From Pseudomonadales bacterium (GTDB lineage: Bacteria > Pseudomonadota > Gammaproteobacteria > Pseudomonadales > Pseudohongiellaceae), in the NCBI GenBank assembly GCA_022819645.1, contig JAJEGU010000009.1:1-59593 (forward strand): a DNA stretch of 59,593 nucleotides, written 5' to 3'. Positions 33,773-41,858 of the stretch are shown here, piece by piece; the first letter of the stretch is position 1; each line of letters begins with the position of its first letter. The translations under genes and the position numbers were made by a program. The notes under the pieces were generated by a model, which was given only the letters and a program-made list of their open reading frames with translations, was not told the origin of the DNA and searched no databases.

Positions 33773-34408
33773 TCAGGCGGACATTTCCCGCTCAAGCTCC
33801 GACAGGCTCGCCTTGACCGAATCGCGGTTGAAAAGCCTTTCGCGGTATTCGATCAGCGGCCTGGTGCCGCGGTTTTCCGGCAACTCGATTCCCATCACCG
33901 GCAACCGCCACAGAATCGGCGTGACGCAGCAGTCCACAATGGTGAATTCGTCGCTCATGAAGAAGGGCTTTTCGCCAAAGATCGGCGCCGTGGCGATCAG
34001 GCTGTCGCGCAGTTTGCCGCGCATGGCTTCGAGCTCTTCGTCGTCGCCTTCATTGGCGAGCAGCGGGTCCACCAGGGCGCACCATTCGCGCCGCACCCGG
34101 TACATCCACAGCCGGCTTTGCGCACGGGCCACGGGATACACCGGAAACAGCGGCGGATGGGGAAAGCGCTCGTCGAGATACTCCATGATGATGTCGGACT
34201 CGTAGAGGGCAAGCTCACGATCGACCAGGGTCGGCAGGCTGTTGTAGGGGTTCAGGTCCACCAGATCTTCAGGCAGATTGTCGCCGTCCACGTCAATGAG
34301 ATCGACGGTTACCTGCTTCTCCGCGAGGACGATGCGTACGCGATGGCTGTAATGACTGACCGGATCGGAAAAAAAGGTCATTGACGAACGCTTCGCGATA
34401 ACTCCCAT
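33773..34408 (-). CDS. sspA: Stringent starvation protein A
   Basis: Glutathione-transferase-fold protein that binds RNA polymerase. The 211-residue product has the N-terminal thioredoxin-like domain (MTFFSDPVSHYSHRVRIVLAEK, PYNSLPTLVDRELALYESDII) and an all-helical C-domain. ATG at 34408 is chosen because AGGA precedes it and the N-terminus MGVIAKRSSMTFFSD matches the family. It follows the bc1 genes, as in other gammaproteobacteria. No sspB follows; dolP converges instead. Confidence 0.95.
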   Translation of the reverse strand: MGVIAKRSSMTFFSDPVSHYSHRVRIVLAEKQVTVDLIDVDGDNLPEDLVDLNPYNSLPTLVDRELALYESDIIMEYLDERFPHPPLFPVYPVARAQSRLWMYRVRREWCALVDPLLANEGDDEELEAMRGKLRDSLIATAPIFGEKPFFMSDEFTIVDCCVTPILWRLPVMGIELPENRGTRPLIEYRERLFNRDSVKASLSELEREMSA

Positions 34409-34439
34409 GGGCTTCCTCATGTGGGCGCCGGGGCGCCGC

Positions 34440-36548
34440 TCAGTGATAGTCCTTGCGGAATTCCCGGCTCATCAGGGCCACGGAAATGTACAGCAGGCCG
34501 AGAAAGAGCAGGACCCAGACACCCATCTGCTGGCGCCGGTAACGAATCGGCTCGCCGATGTAATGGAGGAAGTTCACCATGTCGGCAATCATGGCGTCGA
34601 ATTCCGCGGGCTCCATGCCGCCGGTTCCCGCCACATGGCTGAGGCTGCACTCCATCGGGTCCCCGGTGCCGTGGTCATCGCAGATCACGTCGCCCTGCAA
34701 TTCATGCAGCACATTGGGCATGCCCACATTGGGAAAGATGCTGTTGTTCGTCCCGAATGGCCGCACCGGATCATTGTAGAACGAGCGCAGATAGGTGTAG
34801 AGCCAGTCCGGGCCCCGCACCCGGGAGATCAGGGTCAGATCCGGCGGCACCACGCCGAACCATTCGTTGGCGTCGTCTTCCGCCAGCGAATTCCGGATGT
34901 GGTCGCCGATCAGCGAATCGTCGAACACCAGGTTTTCCAGCACGAGTTCGTGGGGAATCTCGAGATCGTCGGCGGTGCGCTCATAGCGGGCGTAGCCGAG
35001 GGAATGGCAGGAAACGCAGTAGTTCATGTAGTAGTTGAAGCCGCGCTGCAGCGAGGGCTTGTCCAGAAAATCGGTTTCCACGTGGTCCAGGTCCAGATTG
35101 CCGGCTTCGGCGGCTTCCGCCCGTTCCGACACGAGCATCAGGGGCAGCACCACGAGCAGGGCGATGAGCACGATGCTGCCGATCAGCTGGGGAATGCTGA
35201 TCCAGCGGCCGGTGATCCGGTCCGGCGGCTGGGCCGTTTTTTCGACGCGCGTGTACCAGGGCATCAGGAAGAAATAACCAAAATAGACCACGGTCATGAT
35301 CTGGGCCAGCAGGGTCTTGGCGGGGCTTACCGCCTGGGTGCCAAGCACGCCGAGAATGAAGAAACTGACCACGAAGAGCATCAGCGCCACGCGGCTGTAC
35401 CAGCCCTTGTAGCGCATCGAGCGCACCGGACTGCGGTCGAGCCAGGGCAGGAAGAACAGAATCGCGATGGCGCCGAACATCACCAGCAGGCCCCAGAATT
35501 TCGCGTCGATGCCGAACAGCGGCACGGTCACCGCCCGCAGCATCGAATAGAAAGGCGTGTAGTACCAGACCGGGGGCACGTGTTCCGGCGTCCTCAGCGA
35601 ATCCGCCTCCTGGAAATTCGCCACTTCCAGGAAATAGCCGCCCATCTCCGGGGCGAAAAAGACCACCGCGAAGAACACGATGAAAAACAGCACCACGCCG
35701 CCGAGATCGTGGAACAGGGTGTAATAGGGGTGGAACGGAACGCTGTCCAGGGGTACCCCGTCAGGCCCCTTGTGCCGCTTGATCTCGATGCCGTCGGGGT
35801 TGTTGGAGCCCACCTCGTGCAAGGCCAGGATGTGCAGCACCACCAGGGCGATCAGCACCAGCGGCAGGGCCACCACGTGCAGGGCGAAGAAACGGTTCAG
35901 CGTCGCCCCGGAAATGAGATAGTCGCCGCGCACCCAGATCAGCAAGTCCTCGCCGATGATGGGGATGGCGCCGATCAGCGACACGATCACGTTGGCGCCC
36001 CAGTACGACATCTGGCCCCAGGGCAGCACATAGCCGAGAAAGCCTTCCATCACCAGGATCAGGTAGATGGCCATGCCGAAGATCCAGATGAGTTCGCGCG
36101 GCCGCTGGTAGGAGCCGTACATCAGGCCCCGGAACATGTGCACATAGACCACGAAGAAGAAGGCCGAAGCCCCGGTCGAATGGACGTAACGCAGCAGCCA
36201 GCCCCATTCCACGTCGCGCATGATGTACTCGATGGAGGCGAAGGCCCCCTCGGCGCTCGCGGTGTAGTTCATCGTCAGCCAGATGCCGGAAAGGATCTGG
36301 ATGACCAGCACCGCCAGGGACAGCACGCCGAAGAAGTACCAGAAATTGAAATTGGACGGGGCATGGTACTTCGACATGTGCGTTTCCCATGCCTTGACCA
36401 CGGGAAGTCTTGCGTCGAGCCAGCCCACCAGGCCCATGAATCCCGCCATCAACCGGCCGGGGGGCTGTGCCGCGGCAGCGCCGGCGGCGGCCGCGGATTC
36501 CGGCGCTTCGTTCACCGCAAGATCTCCCTGCCCGCCTGCTCCGCTCAT
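34440..36548 (-). CDS. Fused cytochrome b / cytochrome c1 of the bc1 complex
   Basis: A single 702-residue frame encodes both heme subunits of complex III. Residues ~35-430 are cytochrome b: paired heme His in RYVHSTGASAFFFVVYVHMF and ALHVVALPLVLIALVVLH, and a Qo motif PVWY in place of PEWY. Residues ~435-702 are cytochrome c1: a hydrophobic segment ending SERAEAAEAG, which can serve as signal peptide, the heme site CVSCH, the Met-ligand region GMPNVLHELQG, and a C-terminal anchor helix. Bradyrhizobium FbcH is a comparable polyprotein cleaved after export; the same is likely here. The 35-residue Ala-rich N-terminus is unusual. Overlaps petA by 4 bp. Confidence 0.95.
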   Translation of the reverse strand: MSGAGGQGDLAVNEAPESAAAAGAAAAQPPGRLMAGFMGLVGWLDARLPVVKAWETHMSKYHAPSNFNFWYFFGVLSLAVLVIQILSGIWLTMNYTASAEGAFASIEYIMRDVEWGWLLRYVHSTGASAFFFVVYVHMFRGLMYGSYQRPRELIWIFGMAIYLILVMEGFLGYVLPWGQMSYWGANVIVSLIGAIPIIGEDLLIWVRGDYLISGATLNRFFALHVVALPLVLIALVVLHILALHEVGSNNPDGIEIKRHKGPDGVPLDSVPFHPYYTLFHDLGGVVLFFIVFFAVVFFAPEMGGYFLEVANFQEADSLRTPEHVPPVWYYTPFYSMLRAVTVPLFGIDAKFWGLLVMFGAIAILFFLPWLDRSPVRSMRYKGWYSRVALMLFVVSFFILGVLGTQAVSPAKTLLAQIMTVVYFGYFFLMPWYTRVEKTAQPPDRITGRWISIPQLIGSIVLIALLVVLPLMLVSERAEAAEAGNLDLDHVETDFLDKPSLQRGFNYYMNYCVSCHSLGYARYERTADDLEIPHELVLENLVFDDSLIGDHIRNSLAEDDANEWFGVVPPDLTLISRVRGPDWLYTYLRSFYNDPVRPFGTNNSIFPNVGMPNVLHELQGDVICDDHGTGDPMECSLSHVAGTGGMEPAEFDAMIADMVNFLHYIGEPIRYRRQQMGVWVLLFLGLLYISVALMSREFRKDYH

Positions 36549-37138
36549 GCCGTGTTCTCCTCATCGATACCGATGACGAGAATATTGTCGCCTTCGTAGG
36601 AATAGGGAGGCACTTCCATGTTGCGGGAGGCGGGCGAGCCGCTGTAGACCCGGCCCGCGAGGTCGAAGCGCGATCCGTGGCAGGGACAGAAGAAGCCGCC
36701 GTTCCATTCGGCGTCGAAAGGCTGGGGGCGCAGTTCGATGTGTGGCGTGGGGGAACAGAACAGATGCGGGCAAAGACCGACGAGCACCATGACTTCGGGC
36801 GTGCGGGAACGGAATTCGTTTTGCGCGTACTCCGGCTGCTCGGGCTCTTCCGAATCGGGGTCGGTGAGCCGATCCGGATCGCGGTTCAGGGCTTCGAGCG
36901 CCTCGGGGCTGCGGCGGACGATAAAGATGGGCCTGCCGCGCCAGGCGGGAATCGGGCCGAGCATTTCCCCCGGGGCGAGATTGCCGATATCGATGCGGAC
37001 CGGCGCGCCCGCGGCCCTTGCCTCGGCGCTCGGATTCCAGGAACCGATCAAGGGCGCCGCCGCGCCGGCCACACCCACCGCGCCCAGCGCGGATGTGGAA
37101 CCTGCCAGAAAGCGTCTGCGCGCCGTCATGCGGGCCAT
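36545..37138 (-). CDS. petA: Rieske iron-sulfur subunit of the bc1 complex
   Basis: A 197-residue [2Fe-2S] subunit passing electrons from quinol to cytochrome c1. It carries a twin-arginine signal (TARRRFLAGSTSALGAVGVA) acting as membrane anchor, and cluster motifs CPHLFC and CPCHGSRFD. The first motif is unusual: C-T-H-L-G-C is normal, and here Pro and Phe replace Thr and Gly while the cysteines and His stay. The start is supported by the strong AGGAGGT before ATG 37138. First gene of the petA-petBC-sspA series. Confidence 0.95.
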   Translation of the reverse strand: MARMTARRRFLAGSTSALGAVGVAGAAAPLIGSWNPSAEARAAGAPVRIDIGNLAPGEMLGPIPAWRGRPIFIVRRSPEALEALNRDPDRLTDPDSEEPEQPEYAQNEFRSRTPEVMVLVGLCPHLFCSPTPHIELRPQPFDAEWNGGFFCPCHGSRFDLAGRVYSGSPASRNMEVPPYSYEGDNILVIGIDEENTA

Positions 37139-37182
37139 TCCATACCTCCTGTCCGGTCACTCCGAGGGTATTCGCCTATCCC

Positions 37183-37324
37183 GTCATTCTGAGCGTAGTC
37201 GCCACTTCCGTCATTCCGCGCGAAGTCGCAGAATCTCCATGCGCGGCCACTGCTCGAAATTCCGCGACTTCGCTTCGCTGCGCGCGGAATGACAGTTGGA
37301 GTGCTCCGCTGCGCGCGGAATGAC
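37183..37324. repeat. Cluster of REP-like elements (family C)
   Basis: Four half-sites in about 140 bp (GTCATTCTGAGCGTAGTCG, GTCATTCCGCGCGAAGTCGC, inverted GCGACTTCGCTTCGCTGCGC..GGAATGAC, then GCGCGGAATGAC). Lies between rpsI and petA, next to a full family B palindrome; the whole 394-bp gap is repeat. Confidence 0.85.
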
Positions 37325-37371
37325 AAATCGCTGTTATCCATGCCAAGAGCTTGCATTGGATAAGAAATTAC

Positions 37372-37536
37372 AGGAGCCTGCGCCGCAGGAATTCACGGCT
37401 GCAAATCCGCTCCCGTCCACGCCCCTGGCCGCTCGATTTCGTTGCATATTCACCAATATTCGCCTCAATCGACCGGCCAGGGGCGCGGCGATAACGAATT
37501 TTCGCTTTCGCGAATTCCTACGGCGCAGGCTCCTAG
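37372..37536. repeat. Full-length nested palindrome (family B) after rpsI
   Basis: Complete copy in the same orientation as 3050. Its right edge CTAG gives the stop codon of rpsI on the minus strand (37533-37535). Confidence 0.9.
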
Positions 37537-37925
37537 CGCTTGGAGTACTGCGGGCGCTTGCGCGCCTTGCGCAGGCCCACCTTCTTGCGCTCGACTTCCC
37601 GGGCGTCCCGGGATACGAATCCGGCCTTGCGCAAGGTGGGCTTGAGTTCGCTGTCGTAGTCGATCAGCGCCCGGGTAATGCCATGCCGGATCGCCCCGGC
37701 CTGGCCGAAACTGCCGCCGCCGCGCACGGTGACCCGGATGTCGAAACGCTCCGCCATATCCACCACTTCCAGCGGTTGGCGCACGATCATGCGCGCCACT
37801 TCGCGACCGAAATAGGTGTCGATGGGGCGCTGGTTGATCACGATATTGCCGCTGCCGCGGCTCAGATACACTCTCGCGGTGGAAGTCTTACGACGACCGG
37901 TGCCGTAATGCTGGCTGGTTTCCAT
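37533..37925 (-). CDS. rpsI: Ribosomal protein S9
   Basis: A 30S protein whose C-terminal tail contacts P-site tRNA. The 130-residue product has [20 protein letters not shown] at the start and the conserved basic tail ending KRPQYSKR, full length. Second gene of the rplM-rpsI operon. Its TAG stop is contributed by the adjacent palindrome. Confidence 0.98.
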   Translation of the reverse strand: METSQHYGTGRRKTSTARVYLSRGSGNIVINQRPIDTYFGREVARMIVRQPLEVVDMAERFDIRVTVRGGGSFGQAGAIRHGITRALIDYDSELKPTLRKAGFVSRDAREVERKKVGLRKARKRPQYSKR

Positions 37926-37961
37926 TTTGATGTTTCTTTCCGGGATTCGTTGCTGGGAGGA

Positions 37962-38390
37962 TTACAGTTTCAGGGTTTGCGGTTGCTGCGCCGCATGGGG
38001 GTGCTCGCCGCCGGCATAGACTTTCAGCTTCTTCAGCATGATCCGGCTCAGCCGGTTGCGCGGCATCATGCCCCGCACCGCAAGGCGAACCACCCGCTCG
38101 GGGGACTTTTCGAGCAACTGCTCGAAGGAGACCGACTTCAGTCCGCCGGGATAGCCGGAATGCGAATGGTACAGCTTGTCGCTGGCCTTCCTGCCGGTAA
38201 CCCGCACCTTGTCGGCATTGATCACCACGACGAAGTCGCCGGTGTCCACATGAGGCGTGAATTCCGCCTTGTGCTTGCCACGCAGACGAGCGGCAATGGC
38301 GCTCGCCATCCGCCCCAGGGTCTGGCCCTTGGCATCCACCAGCAGCCAGTTGCGGGCCACCTCGCCCTGCCGCGCACTATAGGTCTTCAT
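37962..38390 (-). CDS. rplM: Ribosomal protein L13
   Basis: An early-assembly 50S protein. The 142-residue product (same length as E. coli) starts [20 protein letters not shown] and contains [16 protein letters not shown] and RMLPRNRL-type [13 protein letters not shown] at 38390 is preferred over the adjacent GTG at 38393. First gene of the rplM-rpsI pair. Confidence 0.98.
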   Translation of the reverse strand: MKTYSARQGEVARNWLLVDAKGQTLGRMASAIAARLRGKHKAEFTPHVDTGDFVVVINADKVRVTGRKASDKLYHSHSGYPGGLKSVSFEQLLEKSPERVVRLAVRGMMPRNRLSRIMLKKLKVYAGGEHPHAAQQPQTLKL

Positions 38391-38428
38391 CACTCGATTC
38401 TTAAGCGGTTTTCAAGGGAGCGCGGATA

Positions 38429-38557
38429 TTACCCGAGCCGCCCATGGGATTCAAGCCATTCGCGAAACCGGGCATTCAGCGTTGTGCCTTCGTTAGCGGC
38501 CATATCCCGGGCGGCCGCGATCAGATTCTCGTCGGCGCTGAGAGTGATGTTCTTCAT
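38429..38557 (-). CDS. Orphan ribbon-helix-helix-like antitoxin protein
   Basis: A 42-residue frame (MKNITLSADENLIAAARDMA, then ANEGTTLNARFREWLESHG) with the pattern of a short ribbon-helix-helix or VapB-like DNA-binding antitoxin: a beta-strand start followed by two helices. No PIN or other toxin gene follows; rplM lies downstream and mod upstream. It is therefore probably the remnant of a toxin-antitoxin pair, or a stand-alone repressor. No clear ribosome site. Confidence 0.6.
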   Translation of the reverse strand: MKNITLSADENLIAAARDMAANEGTTLNARFREWLESHGRLG

Positions 38558-38603
38558 GCAGGAAACCCCACACTGAAATTGTGCACATGATTATCGTGTG
38601 AAA

Positions 38604-40187
38604 TCAGGCCTTTTGCAGCATGATCCGCGCAGGCTCCCAGACCCGGAACACCTTGATTACTTCGTCGCCGAGGTGGTTGATGACCTTTACGGCAATGCGG
38701 CCCGTGGCGGGCTTCGGGAAGGGGCGCGACAGGTCGCTGTTGAGGCTGTCCCAGGCTTCGCGGTTGATTTCGGCTTTCAGGGTGGTCTTGAGTGACTTGT
38801 ACGGATCGTTGGCGCCGAGGAAGTAGGCGTGGCGGACGAAGAAGCTTTCCTCATTATAGTCGGTGTCGATGAACCAGCAGGCGATGTCGGCGGCGGCGCT
38901 TGAGCGGATTTCGCCGGATTGCGGGTGGAATACGTCGACGCCCTTGAGCCTGACCTGAATCTGGCCGTCTTCCACATCGCGGATTTCGATGTCGGGTTCG
39001 CCGAAGACGACGAAGAGATTACCCTTGCCGGTGTTCTTGAGGTCCTCGGCCATGTGCAGGTCGGCGTTCATCCGCGCCTTGAGCACGGGGATTCTGCCGA
39101 GCTTGTCGAATTCCGAGGCGTGGGCGTCGAAATTGAAGGCACAGGCGATAAGTACTTCGAATCCCGCCTCCGCGGCTTCCCTTGCGGCCTCCACCAGGTC
39201 AGCCCGGGCGACCGTGCCGAATTCTGGCCCAATGAAGATCCCCGCCCGGACTTCCTTGCCGTCGCCATGGTTTCCTTCGCCGTAATCCCGTGTGGAACCT
39301 CCATCCCCACCATTCTTCGCGGAGCTCCCTTGCCCGTCATTCTGCGCGGAGCGAAGCGGAGTCGCAGAATCTCCCCGTTCATCCCCATTCCCTCCCGAAG
39401 CCGATTTCCCCCGGCCCGACCCATCCTCCAAATACCGCCCCTCCGCACAAATAAGCTCACCAGGCCATGGGACCAGGGAAGAAAAGTCGATCTTGCCCTG
39501 CTTGTCGGCCTGCTGGACGCCGGCGGTTTTCAGGTTTTCCAGAATAATCTGCGCGAAATCGGCTTCGCGGCCGTACACGGGGCCGGGCTCGGCGACCTGG
39601 TTCTCGACAAAGTCGCCGTCCTCATCGACTTTCAACTCGCGATGGGGCGACAGGCTTTCCACGGTGAAAGGCCCGGCCACGCGAACGACTTTCCTGTCCT
39701 CGTGCGGCTTGTCGTAGAGGTACTCGTAATCTGCCCTGGCGGCGATGGATGCGTCGATTTCCCGCTGCCGGGCGATGCGGGCCTTCCAGAATCGCTCGAG
39801 CGGTTCCCGGGCGGCTTCGGGCCAGTCCGCCGGTGCTTCCCGGGGGACTTCCCATTCGAGGAGTTTGCCCGCGGCGACCACATCCCCCGAGGGGAGCACC
39901 CGGGGTTCGTTCTGTTTCGAGTCAAAGCGGACCGGTTTTCCCTGCCAACCGCCGGTGCTGACGGTGAAGGCTTGTGGGTGTCCCTTGAGGGAATCGTTCA
40001 GCGCGGCGAGGGCGGCTTCGACTTCAGGCTGCAAGCGCTCGTAAATGACGTCGATTTCGGCGTTGTTGGCGATGGACTTCAGTGTAATGTGGGGAACGCG
40101 CTCGTAGACGAAGCCCTGCCGAATGTCGGCATTGGGTTGAATAGTATGTAATTCGTGGGTGGGTGGGTGGGTGGGTGGGTGCAACAT
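38604..40187 (-). CDS. mod: Type III methyltransferase Mod, C-terminal half (out of frame)
   Basis: A 527-residue frame that continues the mod protein in another reading frame. It begins inside the tetranucleotide tract (LHPPTHPPTHE..) and contains conserved-looking sequence (VYERVPHITLKSIANNAEID, WPGELICAEGRY, AGIFIGPEFGTV, DIACWFIDTDYNEESFFVRH). It has no ribosome site, and its first ATG is fortuitous, so it is the second half of the gene at 40024-41709. Deleting one 4-bp unit joins both into 1,033 residues. An in-frame family C REP is translated within a Gly/Ser-rich stretch (about 39336-39373). Confidence 0.85.
   Translation of the reverse strand: MLHPPTHPPTHELHTIQPNADIRQGFVYERVPHITLKSIANNAEIDVIYERLQPEVEAALAALNDSLKGHPQAFTVSTGGWQGKPVRFDSKQNEPRVLPSGDVVAAGKLLEWEVPREAPADWPEAAREPLERFWKARIARQREIDASIAARADYEYLYDKPHEDRKVVRVAGPFTVESLSPHRELKVDEDGDFVENQVAEPGPVYGREADFAQIILENLKTAGVQQADKQGKIDFSSLVPWPGELICAEGRYLEDGSGRGKSASGGNGDERGDSATPLRSAQNDGQGSSAKNGGDGGSTRDYGEGNHGDGKEVRAGIFIGPEFGTVARADLVEAAREAAEAGFEVLIACAFNFDAHASEFDKLGRIPVLKARMNADLHMAEDLKNTGKGNLFVVFGEPDIEIRDVEDGQIQVRLKGVDVFHPQSGEIRSSAAADIACWFIDTDYNEESFFVRHAYFLGANDPYKSLKTTLKAEINREAWDSLNSDLSRPFPKPATGRIAVKVINHLGDEVIKVFRVWEPARIMLQKA
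39336..39373. repeat. REP element (family C) inside the mod reading frame
   Basis: GTCATTCTGCGCGGAGCGAA..GTCGCAGAATCTC, identical in type to intergenic copies. On the minus strand it is read through as RGDSATPLRSAQND without a stop. Confidence 0.88.
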
Positions 40188-41709
40188 TCGTGCCAGAAAG
40201 CTCAGCTTCCTTCGCTTTTCCTTCGGGGCTGTCGGCGAGAAGGTAGAACGGGTAGCGGGCGCCCATGATGCGGGCCCGGGCGAGCGCGAGGGAAACTCGG
40301 GACGTGTCGATGGTGATCCAACGTCTGCCCCATTGTTCGGCGACGTAGGCGGTGGTTCCGGAGCCGCAGGTTGGATCGAGGACGAGGTCGCCAGGGTCGG
40401 TGGTCATCAAAATGCAGCGATGTAGAACCGGCAAGGCCGTTTGGACTACATATGTCTTGTTTCCTCCGAATTGATTTTGTCCGACGGTATCATTCCAAAC
40501 ATTAGACAATGGGTATACGTTAAAGTCATCGAGAAAACGTGCATATGCCAATGTTTCTCCAACCACAGCGATCCGACCAGCACACTTCAATCTCTTGATT
40601 CCCTCAGCCTTGGTCTTCCAATGTACATTTTTCCGAGGAGGAAATGAGTTCCCCCGAATATGGATCTCCTGATCTCGAACAGACGCGCCTTGTGACGTTA
40701 GATCAGCTAACGTCACAAGGCGCGTCTGTTCATGAAGCTCTGGCTTTAAGGTTGCAAAAGAGGAAACTGATTTATAGGACCCCGCCCCTTCTCTACCAGC
40801 CACTTTATTCATCCAAATAGCTCTGTATTTGAGATTAACTATATCTTTAGAAAACCAAAGCACATGATCATTGATGTTTGAGAGAGAATTACCTGCGAAA
40901 CCAGTAGTTTTTGCAAAAACGATTGCGCTTACAAAATTTTCCTCCCCAAAAACCTCATCCATAACCGCCCGCACCCGATGCACATTCTCATCTCCAATCT
41001 GCACGAACACCGAGCCGCTTTCCGTCAGCAATTCCCTTGCCACGGTGAGCCGATCCCGGAGATAGCCCAGATACGAATGAATCCCGTCGCGCCAGGTGTC
41101 GCGGAAAGCCTTGACCTGCTCCGGCTCCCGGGTGATGTGTTCAGCCTTGCCGTCCTTGACGTCGCGGCTGGTGGTGGACCACTGGAAATTCGAGTTGAAC
41201 CTGATGCCATAAGGCGGGTCGATATAGATGCACTGGACCTTGCCGCGCAGGCCTTCGCGTTCGGCGAGAGAGGCCATGACCCGGAGGCTGTCGCCGAGAA
41301 TCATGCGGTTCGACCAGTTGGCGTCGTGGCGGTAGAACTCGGTTTTGGCGTGTTCGTCGGGCAGGCCGTTGAAATCGGAAAACAGGTCAATCTGGGATTC
41401 GGCGGCCTTCTCGTCCGCCTCGGTGCGCCGGACAAGATCGTCCACCAGCGCCTTGGGGTGGACTTTCTCCTGGATGTACAGCGGCGGCGCATTGACCACG
41501 AGCTCCGCCTCGTCCTGTGCGTCCTTGCCACGCCAGACGAGCTGGGGGTCAAGCTCGCGATTGCGACGCTCATAGGCAACCCGCAACGGCGACCTCTGCT
41601 CCGGCTCGATCAGGGGCTCGGCTTCCGCGGTGGGAATGTTCCTGCGGGTGGCGTCCCGATGCTTGAGCGTCTCCACCGTCTTGTTCTTCGACTTCTTGCC
41701 CTTCGGCAT
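40024..41709 (-). CDS. mod: Type III DNA methyltransferase Mod, N-terminal part (OFF frame)
   Basis: A 561-residue beta-class N6-adenine methyltransferase. Motif IV DPPY lies at 164-167 and the AdoMet motif DPTCGSG at 445-451, with the recognition domain between. Past the tetranucleotide tract at about residue 510 the frame goes astray (THPRITYYSTQCRHS..) and stops after ~50 unrelated residues. The conserved second half lies in the next frame, which is why I read this as a phase-variable gene now OFF. The truncated form still has both catalytic motifs, so it may methylate. GGAG lies well placed before ATG 41709. Codons for ~246-425 are AT-rich compared with the rest. Confidence 0.9.
   Translation of the reverse strand: MPKGKKSKNKTVETLKHRDATRRNIPTAEAEPLIEPEQRSPLRVAYERRNRELDPQLVWRGKDAQDEAELVVNAPPLYIQEKVHPKALVDDLVRRTEADEKAAESQIDLFSDFNGLPDEHAKTEFYRHDANWSNRMILGDSLRVMASLAEREGLRGKVQCIYIDPPYGIRFNSNFQWSTTSRDVKDGKAEHITREPEQVKAFRDTWRDGIHSYLGYLRDRLTVARELLTESGSVFVQIGDENVHRVRAVMDEVFGEENFVSAIVFAKTTGFAGNSLSNINDHVLWFSKDIVNLKYRAIWMNKVAGREGAGSYKSVSSFATLKPELHEQTRLVTLADLTSQGASVRDQEIHIRGNSFPPRKNVHWKTKAEGIKRLKCAGRIAVVGETLAYARFLDDFNVYPLSNVWNDTVGQNQFGGNKTYVVQTALPVLHRCILMTTDPGDLVLDPTCGSGTTAYVAEQWGRRWITIDTSRVSLALARARIMGARYPFYLLADSPEGKAKEAELSGTNVAPTHPPTHPRITYYSTQCRHSAGLRLRARSPHYTEVHRQQRRNRRHLRALAA
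40155..40181. repeat. Tetranucleotide tract GGGT (ACCC on coding strand), 6.75 units, in mod
   Basis: Strict period of 4 from 40155 to 40181, encoding HPPT repeats. The mod frame switches exactly here. Slipped-strand change of unit number would toggle full-length translation. Confidence 0.95.
40677..40731. repeat. Perfect 25-bp inverted repeat inside mod recognition domain
   Basis: Arms 40677-40701 and 40707-40731 are exact complements around a 5-nt loop ATCAG. They encode Mod residues 327-345, between catalytic motifs IV and I. No T-run follows, so it is not a normal terminator. Confidence 0.95.
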
Positions 41710-41858
41710 TGCTGTTCTCCGTTGTTATGGCGGATTTATCAATCCGCTTTTCCCTTTCTTGACCGCATTCTCGCAGCCATTCGGGCTATTCAATCCGGAA
41801 TCTTGTCATTGGTTCATTTCTTCCCTGGCAAAACCGTGTTCACTCCGTCTTCATCAGG

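Noticed and set aside
34440-36548. Separate petB and petC genes with a hidden start for petC
   Set aside because: The frame is continuous through the junction, with no stop and no ribosome site plus start codon before the c1 signal segment.
40677-40731. Rho-independent terminator within mod
   Set aside because: Perfect stem but no following T-run on either strand, and it lies mid-gene between conserved methyltransferase motifs.
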